Assembly: GCA_964622305.1 (NCBI GenBank)
Contig: CAZUPR010000009.1
Coordinates: forward strand, 1 to 39,871
DNA: 39,871 nucleotides
Direction: 5' to 3'
Source: SKKY01 sp964622305
GTDB taxonomy: Bacteria > Bacillota > Peptococcia > Peptococcales > SKKY01
The position numbers and the translations under genes are program-made. This document shows, piece by piece, positions 16,599 to 25,070 of the stretch. Under the pieces are notes generated by a model. The model saw nothing but the letters and a program-made list of their open reading frames with translations. It was not told where the DNA came from and ran no database searches. Every line of letters begins with the position of its first letter. Position 1 is the stretch's first letter.

Positions 16599-17405
16599 AT
16601 GAATAAAAAACTAGCCTTTTTACTTGTTGTTTTTGTCTTACTTCTCTCTTTTAGTCCTGCCTGGGCTCTAGAAAGAACTCTGCCAAGATTGATTGATGCG
16701 GCTGGACTTTTAACTGCTTCTGAAGCAGATGCACTTGAGGCCCGGCTTGATGAAGTAAGCCAAAGACAAAATATGGATACAGTAATTATTACCATGGATA
16801 GTCTGGAGGGAGAAAACTCCTTAGACTTAGCCGATGATTTTTTTGACTACAATGGTTTTGGCATGGGCGAAGCCCGCAATGGTATTCTTCTATTAATAGC
16901 TATGGATGAAGGCGAATGGGCTATTTCAACCAGTGGCTATGGAATAACTGCCTTTACTGATGCAGGCCAAAAATACATGTCTGACGAGTTTGTAAAAGAA
17001 TTTAAAAACGACCGCTTTTATAGTGGTATGAACCTTTTTGTTGACCGGGTTGATGAGTTTGTCAGCCAGGCCAGATCTGGCGAACCTTATGACGTAAAAA
17101 ATCTGCCCAAGAAACCCCTTTCACCAGTATGGTATCTCTTATCCCTGGGTGGGGGAGCCCTTGGTGGTAAAACCGTAACCGGATCTATGAAAAGAGATTT
17201 AAAATCTGTTTCTAAGCAAAAGGTTGCAGGAAACTATCTAATCAACACTACTATGATACCGAGTAAAACCAAGGACCTCTATCTCTACAATATTATCAAC
17301 AGAACACCCAAACCAAAGAGCTCAGGTGGTTCAGGCGGCGGTTCTACTACTCACACATCCTCATCTGGACGTGTCCATGGTGGTTCCAGCGGTAAATTCA
17401 GATAA
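16599..17405 (+). CDS. TPM domain protein (YdjH-like)
   Basis: The 268-residue protein has a cleavable-looking signal sequence (ending SPAWA) and a TPM/YgcG-type extracytoplasmic domain at about residues 25-150. The domain shows LIDAAGLLT, FDYNGFG, NGILLLIAMD and GYGI, which are typical of the fold. A weak hydrophobic stretch at about 180-195 (WYLLSLGGGALGG) could be a membrane segment, and the C terminus is a Gly/Ser/Thr/His-rich tail. It follows the YdjG-like gene by 12 bases, and the order SPFH-zinc ribbon-TPM supports a YdjGHI-type complex. A second TPM protein with an even stronger Gly tail lies in the convergent operon. Confidence 0.88.
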   Translation: MNKKLAFLLVVFVLLLSFSPAWALERTLPRLIDAAGLLTASEADALEARLDEVSQRQNMDTVIITMDSLEGENSLDLADDFFDYNGFGMGEARNGILLLIAMDEGEWAISTSGYGITAFTDAGQKYMSDEFVKEFKNDRFYSGMNLFVDRVDEFVSQARSGEPYDVKNLPKKPLSPVWYLLSLGGGALGGKTVTGSMKRDLKSVSKQKVAGNYLINTTMIPSKTKDLYLYNIINRTPKPKSSGGSGGGSTTHTSSSGRVHGGSSGKFR

Positions 17406-17428
17406 AGAAGACACTTGAGGTGAGGCAT

Positions 17429-18430
17429 TTGAAGAAGCAAATCATAAAACTTAAGCTGCTTTTATTGGTGCTCATCCTCCTATTCAGTCTGACTGCCTGT
17501 GGCGGAGAAGACAAAAATAAGGAGAATGGAAAAATCAATGCAGAAAATCTCTTAAATAAAAAAGACAGAACCTGGCAGGAGGAAAATGGCCTCTTTGAAA
17601 TCCGGGAAGAAAATGGGCAATTTTATATTTCCTATGACCTTGATAAGTGGGAAGAAATCCACAATTTTACTGCTTATCTTGATGAATACTATATAGATGC
17701 CCAGCCAGGACGCCCAGATTCTTTGGTAACATTATTAGAAGATAAGGTACGGGATATCACCATTGGTCTGGCAGAAAATTACAGTCAATCTTTTGATGAA
17801 GATAAAGAATTCCCTGTTGTTTTTTTCCTCTTGGAAAATGGCAGAGTCCAGTGGCTTAAGGCCATGCCTGAAACCATAGGCCGAGATGAAAGTTTAAAGG
17901 ACTACGAGAAGATGCCAATCCATGAAGACTACGTTTTTGAGCCAATCCCCTGGATGAAAGATATTGTAAGCCTTGCCCCCGGAGAAATTACTGAAGGTTT
18001 TGGAGGTCAAAGTATTTTTGCCAGAGATGCTCAAGGACTAAGTTATAATTTAAGTTTGCCTATGGAATTTTATCCCCTGCTAGGAGGTAAATGGCAGGCA
18101 GAAATTCTTGATTCAGCTTCTGAATATGGCATGGTCTTCCTGGAATTCCTTGATGAAGACAGGGTATCTCTCTTAAAGCTGAATGATGATGCTGGCAGGG
18201 AAAATCTTGAACTAACTGGGTCTTATCAAATGTATCTTGATGATAATTCAGGAAAAGGTTACAGAGCACCATCTATAAGGCTGGATTTTCCTGGTCTCTC
18301 AGGCGTTTACATGCTGGGACATGAAAATTTCTTTGATCCCTTTTTCATCTTCTTAAGTGATGGGACCCCACTAGAGACAGGAATAGAAGAATATTTTTTC
18401 TATTACTCCTTTGATGAAGATTACAACTAA
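17429..18430 (+). CDS. Lipoprotein, paralogue of 22685 and 25877 proteins
   Basis: The product of about 333 residues has a lipoprotein signal ending LTAC-G. A TTG start at 17429 is chosen because GAGGTG sits six bases before it and overlaps the alternative GTG at 17420. The mature domain includes the strand VVFFLLENGRVQWL, a DIVSL segment, FARDAQGL and an aromatic C terminus (EEYFFYYSF). These recur in the same order in the lipoproteins at 22685 and 25877, so the three are paralogues. No function is known to me. It is the last gene of the ydj-like operon, ahead of a bidirectional terminator. Confidence 0.82.
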   Translation: MKKQIIKLKLLLLVLILLFSLTACGGEDKNKENGKINAENLLNKKDRTWQEENGLFEIREENGQFYISYDLDKWEEIHNFTAYLDEYYIDAQPGRPDSLVTLLEDKVRDITIGLAENYSQSFDEDKEFPVVFFLLENGRVQWLKAMPETIGRDESLKDYEKMPIHEDYVFEPIPWMKDIVSLAPGEITEGFGGQSIFARDAQGLSYNLSLPMEFYPLLGGKWQAEILDSASEYGMVFLEFLDEDRVSLLKLNDDAGRENLELTGSYQMYLDDNSGKGYRAPSIRLDFPGLSGVYMLGHENFFDPFFIFLSDGTPLETGIEEYFFYYSFDEDYN

Positions 18431-18451
18431 TTATATTTCTTGAAGGTAACT

Positions 18452-18506
18452 AAAAAACCCGGCTTCGCTTTGACTAAAATCTGCCAAAAAGATGTCCGGG
18501 TTTTTT
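18452..18506. terminator. Bidirectional intrinsic terminator between convergent operons
   Basis: AAAAAACCCGG (18452-18462) pairs with CCGGGTTTTTT (18496-18506) as an 11-bp stem with a 33-nt loop, giving a T-tract on each strand. It ends the plus-strand ydj-like operon and the minus-strand LemA/TPM operon. Confidence 0.7.
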
Positions 18507-18541
18507 ATTTTTATTTTCAAAACTTTTAGGCTAGCGTCAGT

Positions 18542-19384
18542 TTACCAACTGCGGGAACTTCCGCCTCCGCCGCCTGAACCTCCACCACCACTAGATCCTC
18601 CACCGCCGCCCCCGCCACGTGATCCACCACCTGAACCTGAGGACCCATCACTTTCAAGTAAGAAAAATGCCAGAACTTTGATAATAAATACTGTAATCCT
18701 GCTGCCCGTAACAATTCTGTCTATTACCAGAAAAATAATAAGGTAAGAGAAGAATTTACCCCAGGGGAATTTAAAATTTTCATAGTCATATTCATCATAA
18801 GCCAAGGGCATATCGAGCTGGCCCTGCTCATCAAGAAGGCCATACTCGCTGTAAACCTCGGACAGAAGAACCTTATAACCATCCATAATTCCTATGGCAT
18901 AATCTCCCTGGGCGAACCAGGGAATCATATACTCATCTTGAATCCAGCCAGTCTTTCCATCAGGCAGGGCACCTTCTAAGCCATAGCCAATTTCTATCCT
19001 GGACTTACGATCGTCAATAGCAACCAACATCAGAACGCCATTGTTTTTTTCCTTGCTTCCAATACCCCAATCTCTTAATAAATTCAGACTCACTTCTTCT
19101 AAAACCTGATCCCCTATAGTGTCGATTGTAACTACAACGATTTGGGCTCCAGTCAGTTCATAGAGTTGCTTACTGTGTTCAATAATATACTCTCTATCTT
19201 CACTATCAAGAAGCCCCACATAGTCATTAACATAAAAATCATAAGTAGCCGGGGGTATAACCGATGCAAGGCCTAAGCTGCTAAAGAGAAAAAAGAAGGA
19301 AAAGACAATAAAAAGAAAAAGCTTGCTCTTTTTTAAGCTGGTCCCTTTTATTCTCTTATTCTTTGTATTCTTTGTCTTTTTCAT
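18542..19384 (-). CDS. TPM domain protein with Gly/Ser-rich tail (YgcG-like)
   Basis: The 280-residue protein has an N-terminal signal or membrane segment (about residues 20-42) and a TPM domain with NDYVGLLD, LTGAQIVVVTID, LLRDWGIGSK and NNGVLMLVAIDDRKSRIEIGYG. A second hydrophobic region follows near 215-245. The last 35 residues are almost only Gly, Ser and Arg, ending SSRSW, as in YgcG-type proteins. It follows lemA by four bases with a poor ribosome binding site of its own, so translation is probably coupled. LemA and YgcG-type TPM proteins are a recurrent pair; their biochemical role is not established. Confidence 0.9.
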   Translation of the reverse strand: MKKTKNTKNKRIKGTSLKKSKLFLFIVFSFFFLFSSLGLASVIPPATYDFYVNDYVGLLDSEDREYIIEHSKQLYELTGAQIVVVTIDTIGDQVLEEVSLNLLRDWGIGSKEKNNGVLMLVAIDDRKSRIEIGYGLEGALPDGKTGWIQDEYMIPWFAQGDYAIGIMDGYKVLLSEVYSEYGLLDEQGQLDMPLAYDEYDYENFKFPWGKFFSYLIIFLVIDRIVTGSRITVFIIKVLAFFLLESDGSSGSGGGSRGGGGGGGSSGGGGSGGGGGSSRSW

Positions 19385-19388
19385 TTTT

Positions 19389-19955
19389 CTACTTACTGAA
19401 GTCTACTTGTGGAACATCCTTGACGCCTTCTTCAGCTTCGAAGTAGCTTACCCTTTCAAAACCCAGCATGCCAGCTATAAATTTACCCGGAAAACGTCTT
19501 GTAGCTGTATTATATTCTCTGGCTGTCTCGTTATAGTCTCTGCGGGCTACAGCTATACGATTTTCAGTTCCGGATAAATTGTCTGATAGCTGCCTGAAAT
19601 TGGCATCTGCCTTTAAATCAGGATAATTTTCCACAACCACCAAAAGCCTGGATAAGGCACCGGTAAGCTCCAGATCTCCTTCCGCCATTTCCTCAATACT
19701 TCTTGCGCCAGCTAGTCTTGATCTGGCCTCTGTTACATCTTCTAAGATTTCTGCCTCATGAGCCGCGTAGCCCTTTACTGTAGCTACCAGATTTGGTATG
19801 AGGTCATTTCTCAGCTGCAGCTGATTATCAATCTGGCTTAATTTATTTTGTACATTTTCTTCAAGATTAACCAGATTATTATAGATACTTATTACACCAA
19901 AAATTCCAATGACTACAATGAGCAAAATAACTAAAAGTGGTGCTAACTTTGCCAT
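19389..19955 (-). CDS. lemA: LemA family protein
   Basis: The 188-residue protein has one N-terminal membrane helix (about residues 5-25). A long helical region begins YNNLVNLEENVQNKLSQIDN, the signature of the LemA family, followed by RNDLIPNLVATVKGYAAHE and ENRIAVARRDYNETAREYN. The C terminus FPGKFIAGMLGFERVSYFEAEE matches the family. It lies 27 bases downstream of the large lipoprotein and directly upstream of the TPM gene. LemA proteins are membrane-anchored helical bundles of unclear function. Confidence 0.96.
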   Translation of the reverse strand: MAKLAPLLVILLIVVIGIFGVISIYNNLVNLEENVQNKLSQIDNQLQLRNDLIPNLVATVKGYAAHEAEILEDVTEARSRLAGARSIEEMAEGDLELTGALSRLLVVVENYPDLKADANFRQLSDNLSGTENRIAVARRDYNETAREYNTATRRFPGKFIAGMLGFERVSYFEAEEGVKDVPQVDFSK

Positions 19956-19982
19956 AATATTTAATCTCCTTTTATCTTTTCC

Positions 19983-22397
19983 CTAATTAGCGGGGTATTT
20001 AAAGTAAAAATGGTAATTATCAATTCCCTGAGCAAATCCTTCTAAATCTTCGGCTTTTAATGTGACTGTCTCGTCTGTAACTTCCTCGGTTTCATCGTCC
20101 CAGACTGTCTTCAGCTCATGTTTGACTGTGCCGGAAACTGAAGTGACTGGATTCTTAAGGATTAAAACAACATCAGTTGTCTCCAGATTTTCGATTCCTT
20201 CCTTGTGCCTGATAACTTGTTTGGAGCTATCCAGGGCTCTGGTATAGCTTGTAAGTTCTGCCTCACCACTGGACCTGAGAATTATATCCCTGGTTACAAT
20301 TCCACTTGTTACAGCTTTTTCAAAGAGGGCTGGCACTTCCTGCATAGCATAAATTGATGTCCTTACATGTATCTGGAAGCTATAGGTTCCTTCTCCTGAT
20401 ACATAGAGAACGGATTTGCCCAAATCTTCTTTGGCTGCATTAATAAGAGGAATTTCTTCATTTTCTGTCATGGTCATGTTTAGATTAAAATAGTCTACCG
20501 TGTAAGAATAATTTGATTCCCACTTTTCAATCTGATCACTTTTGCCACTCTCGCTTGGGGCGGCCCAGGAACCAGAGATACTGGCATCAATAGCTTTACC
20601 TCCTGGGATTCCAATTGCGTTTTGAGCCAAAAGATGCTCCAGTGCTTGTGGAAAGACTGCATCAAGATAGACAGACTTGTATTCATCTTCTAAAAGAATA
20701 CCTGACATGGCCCTGCCTGGTGTATTTTTGCTTACCAGACTTGTCAGAGCACCATCACTGGCCAGTTCAATATTAATAGCTGGCGGAGTAACCTTAAACT
20801 CAATTACCTCAATTGGCTGGTCAAAATCTACATTGGCATTGGGCTCAAAAATTTCCAGTTTCTTGGGTGATCCGGCTAATATGTGCCCATAGAGGGTAAA
20901 ACTGGTGTTAAGGCTACCGTCATCTTTAATTCTACCCGTCCAGTTCTCAATAATTGCAGTCTCATTTAAAGGAGCAAACCTGACCTGATGACCAGCGAAA
21001 GTTTTTTTCTTATCTTTTAAGTTAAAGCTGATAATGCTGTTTAGATATTTCGATAAATCTTGATACTGAGCCCTTAACTTATTTTCATTCTCCATATTGA
21101 TTTTCAGAGCTATATGGTTAAAAACCCCTGGAAGGATATCATTATAAAGTATTGCTCTTCTTTCCTGGCTGATATTTTCTCTTACACTCTGATTGAGGCC
21201 TGCACCCCCACCTGTCCATTTGAGATTTTCACGGGCTTCAGAAACATAGTAGTCTACACCCAATTTGTTAGTGTCTGACCAGAATTCATTGCAGTGGTCA
21301 GTAACTATTTTATCTATTTCTTTTTTTAATTCCTCCTGGCTTTTTTGAGGATTGTTAAACATGGGATAGAAGGTTTTGTACCAATAATCCGATCCCTTAT
21401 AGCCATCATTTCCATGAGCATAATAAATAGAATAAGCATCCCGATAAATATCTTCTCTGCCCTCTATGGCTGTGGTTCCAAATTTATTTATTGAATAATC
21501 AACAATAGCTACAGAAACCATACTGGCCGATAAAACAGAATTGCTTATGGCTGATGTTGCCTTACCCAGAACATAGGAAAAAGATGTCTTTAAGCTGGCA
21601 ACCGTAGCTTCATGAATCTTGCCCTGGTAAATGTTGCTGCCAATTTCCACTACTGACATAAGGAGGCCGATATTGCCTAAGCTGTCACCAATAGTGGAAA
21701 GAACTTCATCGCCATAAACTGTTTGTAAGAGCCCTCCAAAAATATCCATATTGATAAACATACTTGTTCCAGCTGCATCGAGACCGATATCTAAGCATTC
21801 CTGGCCTGGAACACCTAGAAGTGAGTATTCCTCTATGGCTTGAAGAAAATCTTTGTCATCGCCATCACTGGCAATCCCTAAAAATTCTATCCTTGCCCTT
21901 CGCATGCCCTCTTTATCCACAGAAAAGACCCCATACTTTGAAAGGTGATCTGTTAAAATATTAACTTTACCTGCCTTTTGATCATAGTAGAAGGCAACGG
22001 GCTCCCATTCTTTTGTCGTCTCATTCAGATAAGCAGCTCCAGGCAGGTGCCCCGCAGGTAAGATTAAAGGAATGGAAAGGACTATAACACCATCAGTCCG
22101 GCTTATGCCCTCTAAGCGAAAGTCATAAGTTTCCAGTGCTATGGTCTCCTCTGAATCAAGATATAAATTTTCAGGCACCTGATAAATTGCTGCCTTAATT
22201 TCTTCAGTTATAAAAATCGGGTCGAGTTTGAGTTCCAGACCTTGATATTCCAAGCTGCTATTATCGCTGGTGAGATCTGATTCGATAAGTAGTTTTTCTG
22301 ATGGTTCAGCTTCTTTTACTGGCTTAGTCTTGCCACAGGCTGTTGCCGAAAAAATCATGGTAAAAAGCAGTAAATACGCAATCATTTTACGGACCAT
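19983..22397 (-). CDS. Large lipoprotein of unknown function
   Basis: The 804-residue product has a signal sequence ending in the lipobox SATAC-G. The first 150 mature residues contain beta strands and the segment NETTKEWEPVAFYY followed by LTDHLSKYGVFSV, reminiscent of ZU5-like surface domains. The middle (about 190-300) is helical with GNIGLLMSVVEIGSNIYQGK and may contain amphipathic or membrane-active helices. The C-terminal half is beta-rich. The ATG at 22397 is preferred because GGAG directly abuts the upstream ATG at 22406. It is the first gene of the operon with lemA and the TPM gene. I cannot assign a function. Confidence 0.75.
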   Translation of the reverse strand: MVRKMIAYLLLFTMIFSATACGKTKPVKEAEPSEKLLIESDLTSDNSSLEYQGLELKLDPIFITEEIKAAIYQVPENLYLDSEETIALETYDFRLEGISRTDGVIVLSIPLILPAGHLPGAAYLNETTKEWEPVAFYYDQKAGKVNILTDHLSKYGVFSVDKEGMRRARIEFLGIASDGDDKDFLQAIEEYSLLGVPGQECLDIGLDAAGTSMFINMDIFGGLLQTVYGDEVLSTIGDSLGNIGLLMSVVEIGSNIYQGKIHEATVASLKTSFSYVLGKATSAISNSVLSASMVSVAIVDYSINKFGTTAIEGREDIYRDAYSIYYAHGNDGYKGSDYWYKTFYPMFNNPQKSQEELKKEIDKIVTDHCNEFWSDTNKLGVDYYVSEARENLKWTGGGAGLNQSVRENISQERRAILYNDILPGVFNHIALKINMENENKLRAQYQDLSKYLNSIISFNLKDKKKTFAGHQVRFAPLNETAIIENWTGRIKDDGSLNTSFTLYGHILAGSPKKLEIFEPNANVDFDQPIEVIEFKVTPPAINIELASDGALTSLVSKNTPGRAMSGILLEDEYKSVYLDAVFPQALEHLLAQNAIGIPGGKAIDASISGSWAAPSESGKSDQIEKWESNYSYTVDYFNLNMTMTENEEIPLINAAKEDLGKSVLYVSGEGTYSFQIHVRTSIYAMQEVPALFEKAVTSGIVTRDIILRSSGEAELTSYTRALDSSKQVIRHKEGIENLETTDVVLILKNPVTSVSGTVKHELKTVWDDETEEVTDETVTLKAEDLEGFAQGIDNYHFYFKYPAN

Positions 22398-22475
22398 CTC
22401 AATCATCTCCTTTTAAGCAAATTGCGTAACCTTGCAAGTTCTATAGTTTTGCAATAGCTTACCCAAAAAAGGAAG

Positions 22476-22504
22476 AAAAAAAAACCACTGCAAGTATGCA
22501 GTGG
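22476..22504 (-). terminator. Terminator of tRNA-Val
   Basis: On the minus strand CCACTGC-6 nt-GCAGTGG is followed by nine T. It lies ten bases past the tRNA 3' end and would also weakly work in the other direction (CCTTTTATTT). Confidence 0.88.
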
Positions 22505-22513
22505 CCTTTTATT

Positions 22514-22590
22514 TGGTGGTCGCTACTGGAATCGAACCAGTGACCCCCACGATGTCAACGTGGTACTCTAACCAGCTGAGCTAAGCGACC
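22514..22590 (-). tRNA. tRNA-Val (anticodon GAC)
   Basis: A 77-nt cloverleaf with encoded CCA is present. The acceptor stem GGTCGCT/AGCGACC is fully paired, and the anticodon stem CCACG/CGTGG encloses TTGACAT, giving anticodon GAC for valine. The T arm CTGGTTCGATTCCAG is canonical. Confidence 0.97.
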
Positions 22591-22593
22591 ATA

Positions 22594-22657
22594 AAGCCTG
22601 GTTTTGTGGCTCTGAAAGCCAGAAAACCAAGCCTGATAAACAAGTTATATTTTAGCA
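22594..22657 (-). promoter_or_regulatory. Promoter and leader hairpin of tRNA-Val
   Basis: An extended -10 element TGCTAAAAT lies at 22649-22657. Between it and the tRNA, 22594-22634 can form a long hairpin: a 12-bp outer stem with two wobble pairs built on GGTTTT/AAAACC, and an inner GGCT/AGCC stem. It ends three bases before the mature tRNA, the same arrangement as at tRNA-Ala. Confidence 0.5.
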
Positions 22658-22684
22658 CATCTTTTTCAGTAAATAAAGGACAAA

Positions 22685-23590
22685 CTAGTCCTGGGGCTGC
22701 CAAAAGCTGTAAACATCTTGGTCCCTTGATAGGGGAAAAAGACTCTGCCCTTGAAGGAGGGTCATTTCCATCTCACCAGAAGGAGCAAAATAGACCTGCC
22801 AGGTACTCTTTTTATCAATTCCCTCTGTATCTAAATCTTCATCCCACCAAATTAAATCTAAATCAATCAGAAGCAGGGGATCATACCATAGCTGGCTCCT
22901 GTCAAGCCAAGCTCCTTCCTGGTCAAGAACGAACTCATAGCTTCCCCGCCACTCCTCAAGAAGCGGGCCGTCATCTTGCCAGCCTTCTATCATTTGAAAG
23001 AGGAGACTGCCATCTTCTGAAAATTCCAGGAGACCACCCAATCTCAAATCACTTTCATCATCCAAATACAGGGTTCCATTCCAGGCCTTTTCAAAAATAT
23101 TGGTCATGGGAGCAAGCTTACTCAAATCATAAATCAAACCAGCAGAGTCACGGGCATAAGCGTTATCATCCAAAAGAACAATATCTCCTAAAAAGGGTAA
23201 AAACTTTGCCTGAGCAGGCAATTCTTCAGATGCCAAGAGCCAGGCTAGCCGGCCATCATCCAGAAGAAAGAAGACGGCTGGGTCAAAACCCATTTCGTGG
23301 AGACCAATCTCTTCAATATAAGCAATCAAGACGTCAGTAATTTCGTTTTCAAAACCCTCTAGCCCCTCTATCTTTCTGGGCTCAAAGCCAGTTGATTTCA
23401 GGGATAAATAAAGCCCATCTTTTTCCAGGCTGATTTTTGTCTCTCCAGTCTGGTCTTCATATTCCCTTATTTGAAAATCACCACCAGTCTCTTTGCCATT
23501 CCCATCATCTTTTTTGCAAGCGCTGGTAAAAAGCAAAAGAAAGGCTAAAAAGAAAATTAACCCTTTACTTTTTTTCATTATTTTTCTCAT
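22685..23590 (-). CDS. Lipoprotein, paralogue of 17429 and 25877 proteins
   Basis: The 301-residue product has a lipoprotein signal ending FTSAC-K and a Gly/Asp/Lys-rich linker. The mature part has AVFFLLDDGRLAWL, DIVLLDDNAYARDSAGL, GWQDDGPLLEEWRGSYEFVL and LLLIDLDLIWW, ending SFWQPQD. The last three segments closely match the lipoprotein broken by the gap at 26205, and the first two match the one at 17429. No catalytic motif is visible. Acidic residues are abundant, so a surface or binding role is conceivable. The start follows AAAGGAGG. Confidence 0.82.
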   Translation of the reverse strand: MRKIMKKSKGLIFFLAFLLLFTSACKKDDGNGKETGGDFQIREYEDQTGETKISLEKDGLYLSLKSTGFEPRKIEGLEGFENEITDVLIAYIEEIGLHEMGFDPAVFFLLDDGRLAWLLASEELPAQAKFLPFLGDIVLLDDNAYARDSAGLIYDLSKLAPMTNIFEKAWNGTLYLDDESDLRLGGLLEFSEDGSLLFQMIEGWQDDGPLLEEWRGSYEFVLDQEGAWLDRSQLWYDPLLLIDLDLIWWDEDLDTEGIDKKSTWQVYFAPSGEMEMTLLQGQSLFPLSRDQDVYSFWQPQD

Positions 23591-23616
23591 AGCTAGATTA
23601 CCTCCTTTGTGAGACC

Positions 23617-24168
23617 TTACCCTTCTTTTGTGGCTGAAAAAACAACTTTATTATATAGTCCCATGCCAAAAGATAAAAACTCTTCTGTTGAGAGGTCCTG
23701 ATCTCTGCTCAACCACAAACGGAAAAGAGAAAAAATACCTGACAGATGATATTCTATCAAATAAGGATTCAGTTTCTGGTCTTGTACCAAAGAAAGTTCA
23801 TTAATTTCTTGGGCTGCTATGGCCTTAATTCTATCCAGAAAGTGGTTGTTGCTAAACTCACCCATTAAGGCTTTTATATATAATTCTCTTTCATCAAACC
23901 TTTTTACCATTTCTTCAATAAAAGAACTGTCAATCACCTTTCTACAGGGACTTTTTTCCATAAGCTCAGCCAGCATCTCTTCTTCGATTGTTGAAAGCAA
24001 GTCATTAATATCAGAGAAATACTGGTAAAAGGTAGAACGATGATAACCAGCTTTTCTGGCCAGATCTTGCACCGTAATTTTCTCAAAAGTTTTTTCAATC
24101 TGCAGAAGACAGAAAGCCTCTATAAAGGCTTCTCTGGTTTGATCAGAACTTGTTGGTTTATTATTCAT
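23617..24168 (-). CDS. TetR/AcrR family transcriptional regulator
   Basis: The 183-residue protein has an N-terminal TetR DNA-binding domain at about residues 10-55. Its helix-turn-helix reads ITVQDLARKAGYHRSTFYQYFSDINDLL, of which TVQDLA, AGYHRSTFYQYF and the following acidic linker are diagnostic. The C-terminal ligand domain resembles the DhaS-like group (LIEYHLSGIFSLFRLWL). The frame is open 25 codons upstream, but the ATG at 24168 starts the usual family N terminus and has GGAGG 12 bases before it. It is followed by the 22685 lipoprotein after 26 bases, so the two may be co-transcribed. Its targets are unknown. Confidence 0.92.
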   Translation of the reverse strand: MNNKPTSSDQTREAFIEAFCLLQIEKTFEKITVQDLARKAGYHRSTFYQYFSDINDLLSTIEEEMLAELMEKSPCRKVIDSSFIEEMVKRFDERELYIKALMGEFSNNHFLDRIKAIAAQEINELSLVQDQKLNPYLIEYHLSGIFSLFRLWLSRDQDLSTEEFLSFGMGLYNKVVFSATKEG

Positions 24169-24343
24169 AATAGAAAGAATCCTCCTTTTAACGACACGTT
24201 GTAGGATTAACTTAAAACATTCCAGTAATTTGGTCAAGGACACCTAATAGCCAATATGTAGCATTTTAATGAACTTGGAATCTTGTTCTTTTTTATAAGA
24301 AAATTTGTTATATTAATACTATATTTTATATGGAGGTTTTTCC

Positions 24344-24955
24344 TTGAAAAAGCATATAGCCATAATAATTTTATCATCCCTGCTCCTCCTAAGCAGTTGT
24401 GGGAAAGATTCAGATAATAACCTTGATAAGAATATCCCTGAAAACCAGGCGGAAAACAGGCCAGCCCTGGTTGAAATATATCTTAATGCTGAAGAAGAAG
24501 ACTTTAAAAACTTTCCTCCGGTCACTGACCGCTATGATTACATGAATCTTGACGCCTATGCGACAGATTTTTTAAATATTATTTTCCTGGAGGACAATCT
24601 TAAGGTTCATGTTGAAAGGATTTACTATGAGGGTGATGGGGAAGGTTCTGGTTCTCAGTCTGAATTTTCTCATGCCCCAAACTATGAATGTCTGGGACAA
24701 TTTTCTGGCTCTGCTGGCGATAACTTCTTTTTAAGCTTTGCTTTAGGCAATCCCAATCAGACCATACAGATTATAGTCTCTCATAGAAATGAGCTTTACT
24801 ATAGGAACTTTAGCATCCAGGATACAGCTGAAAGTTTAAAAATTATTCTGCCTGAAGGGAATGGTGATAAACCTAGCCTGACAAATGAGACTAGGGCAAA
24901 AAATCCAGCACCCAAAACAGGCTATACCACACCTACAATTGGAGGACTGGATTAA
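24344..24955 (+). CDS. Lipoprotein of unknown function
   Basis: The 203-residue product begins with TTG seven bases after GGAGG and has a lipoprotein signal ending LLSSC-G. The mature part has a central beta-rich region (NYECLGQFSGSAGDNFFLSF, TIQIIVSHRNELYYRNFSI) and a C-terminal Pro/Thr/Gly-rich tail. It is divergent from the TetR gene and could be regulated by it. The AT-rich 175-base gap upstream contains TATATT/TATTTTATA-like sequences but no convincing full promoter. An assembly gap begins two bases after the stop. Confidence 0.78.
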   Translation: MKKHIAIIILSSLLLLSSCGKDSDNNLDKNIPENQAENRPALVEIYLNAEEEDFKNFPPVTDRYDYMNLDAYATDFLNIIFLEDNLKVHVERIYYEGDGEGSGSQSEFSHAPNYECLGQFSGSAGDNFFLSFALGNPNQTIQIIVSHRNELYYRNFSIQDTAESLKIILPEGNGDKPSLTNETRAKNPAPKTGYTTPTIGGLD

Positions 24956-24957
24956 AA

Positions 24958-25057
24958 NNNNNNNNNNNNNNNNNNNNNNNNNNNNNNNNNNNNNNNNNNN
25001 NNNNNNNNNNNNNNNNNNNNNNNNNNNNNNNNNNNNNNNNNNNNNNNNNNNNNNNNN
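24958..25057. other. Assembly gap (100 N)
   Basis: Exactly 100 N separate the ends of two convergent lipoprotein genes. The round length suggests a placeholder, so the true distance and any sequence here are unknown. Confidence 0.98.
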
Positions 25058-25070
25058 ATTAAAAGATATC

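Noticed and set aside
18543..18645. Repetitive sequence that might be a CRISPR or tandem array
   Set aside because: It consists of glycine and serine codons in the TPM protein tail without regular spacers.
18492..18746. Proline-rich plus-strand frame
   Set aside because: It is the antisense of the Gly/Ser tail of the TPM protein; the proline repeats only mirror glycine codons.
22606..23340. Long plus-strand open frame of 244 codons
   Set aside because: It lies antisense to the 22685 lipoprotein and the tRNA-Val leader, has no ribosome binding site and a composition typical of an antisense shadow.
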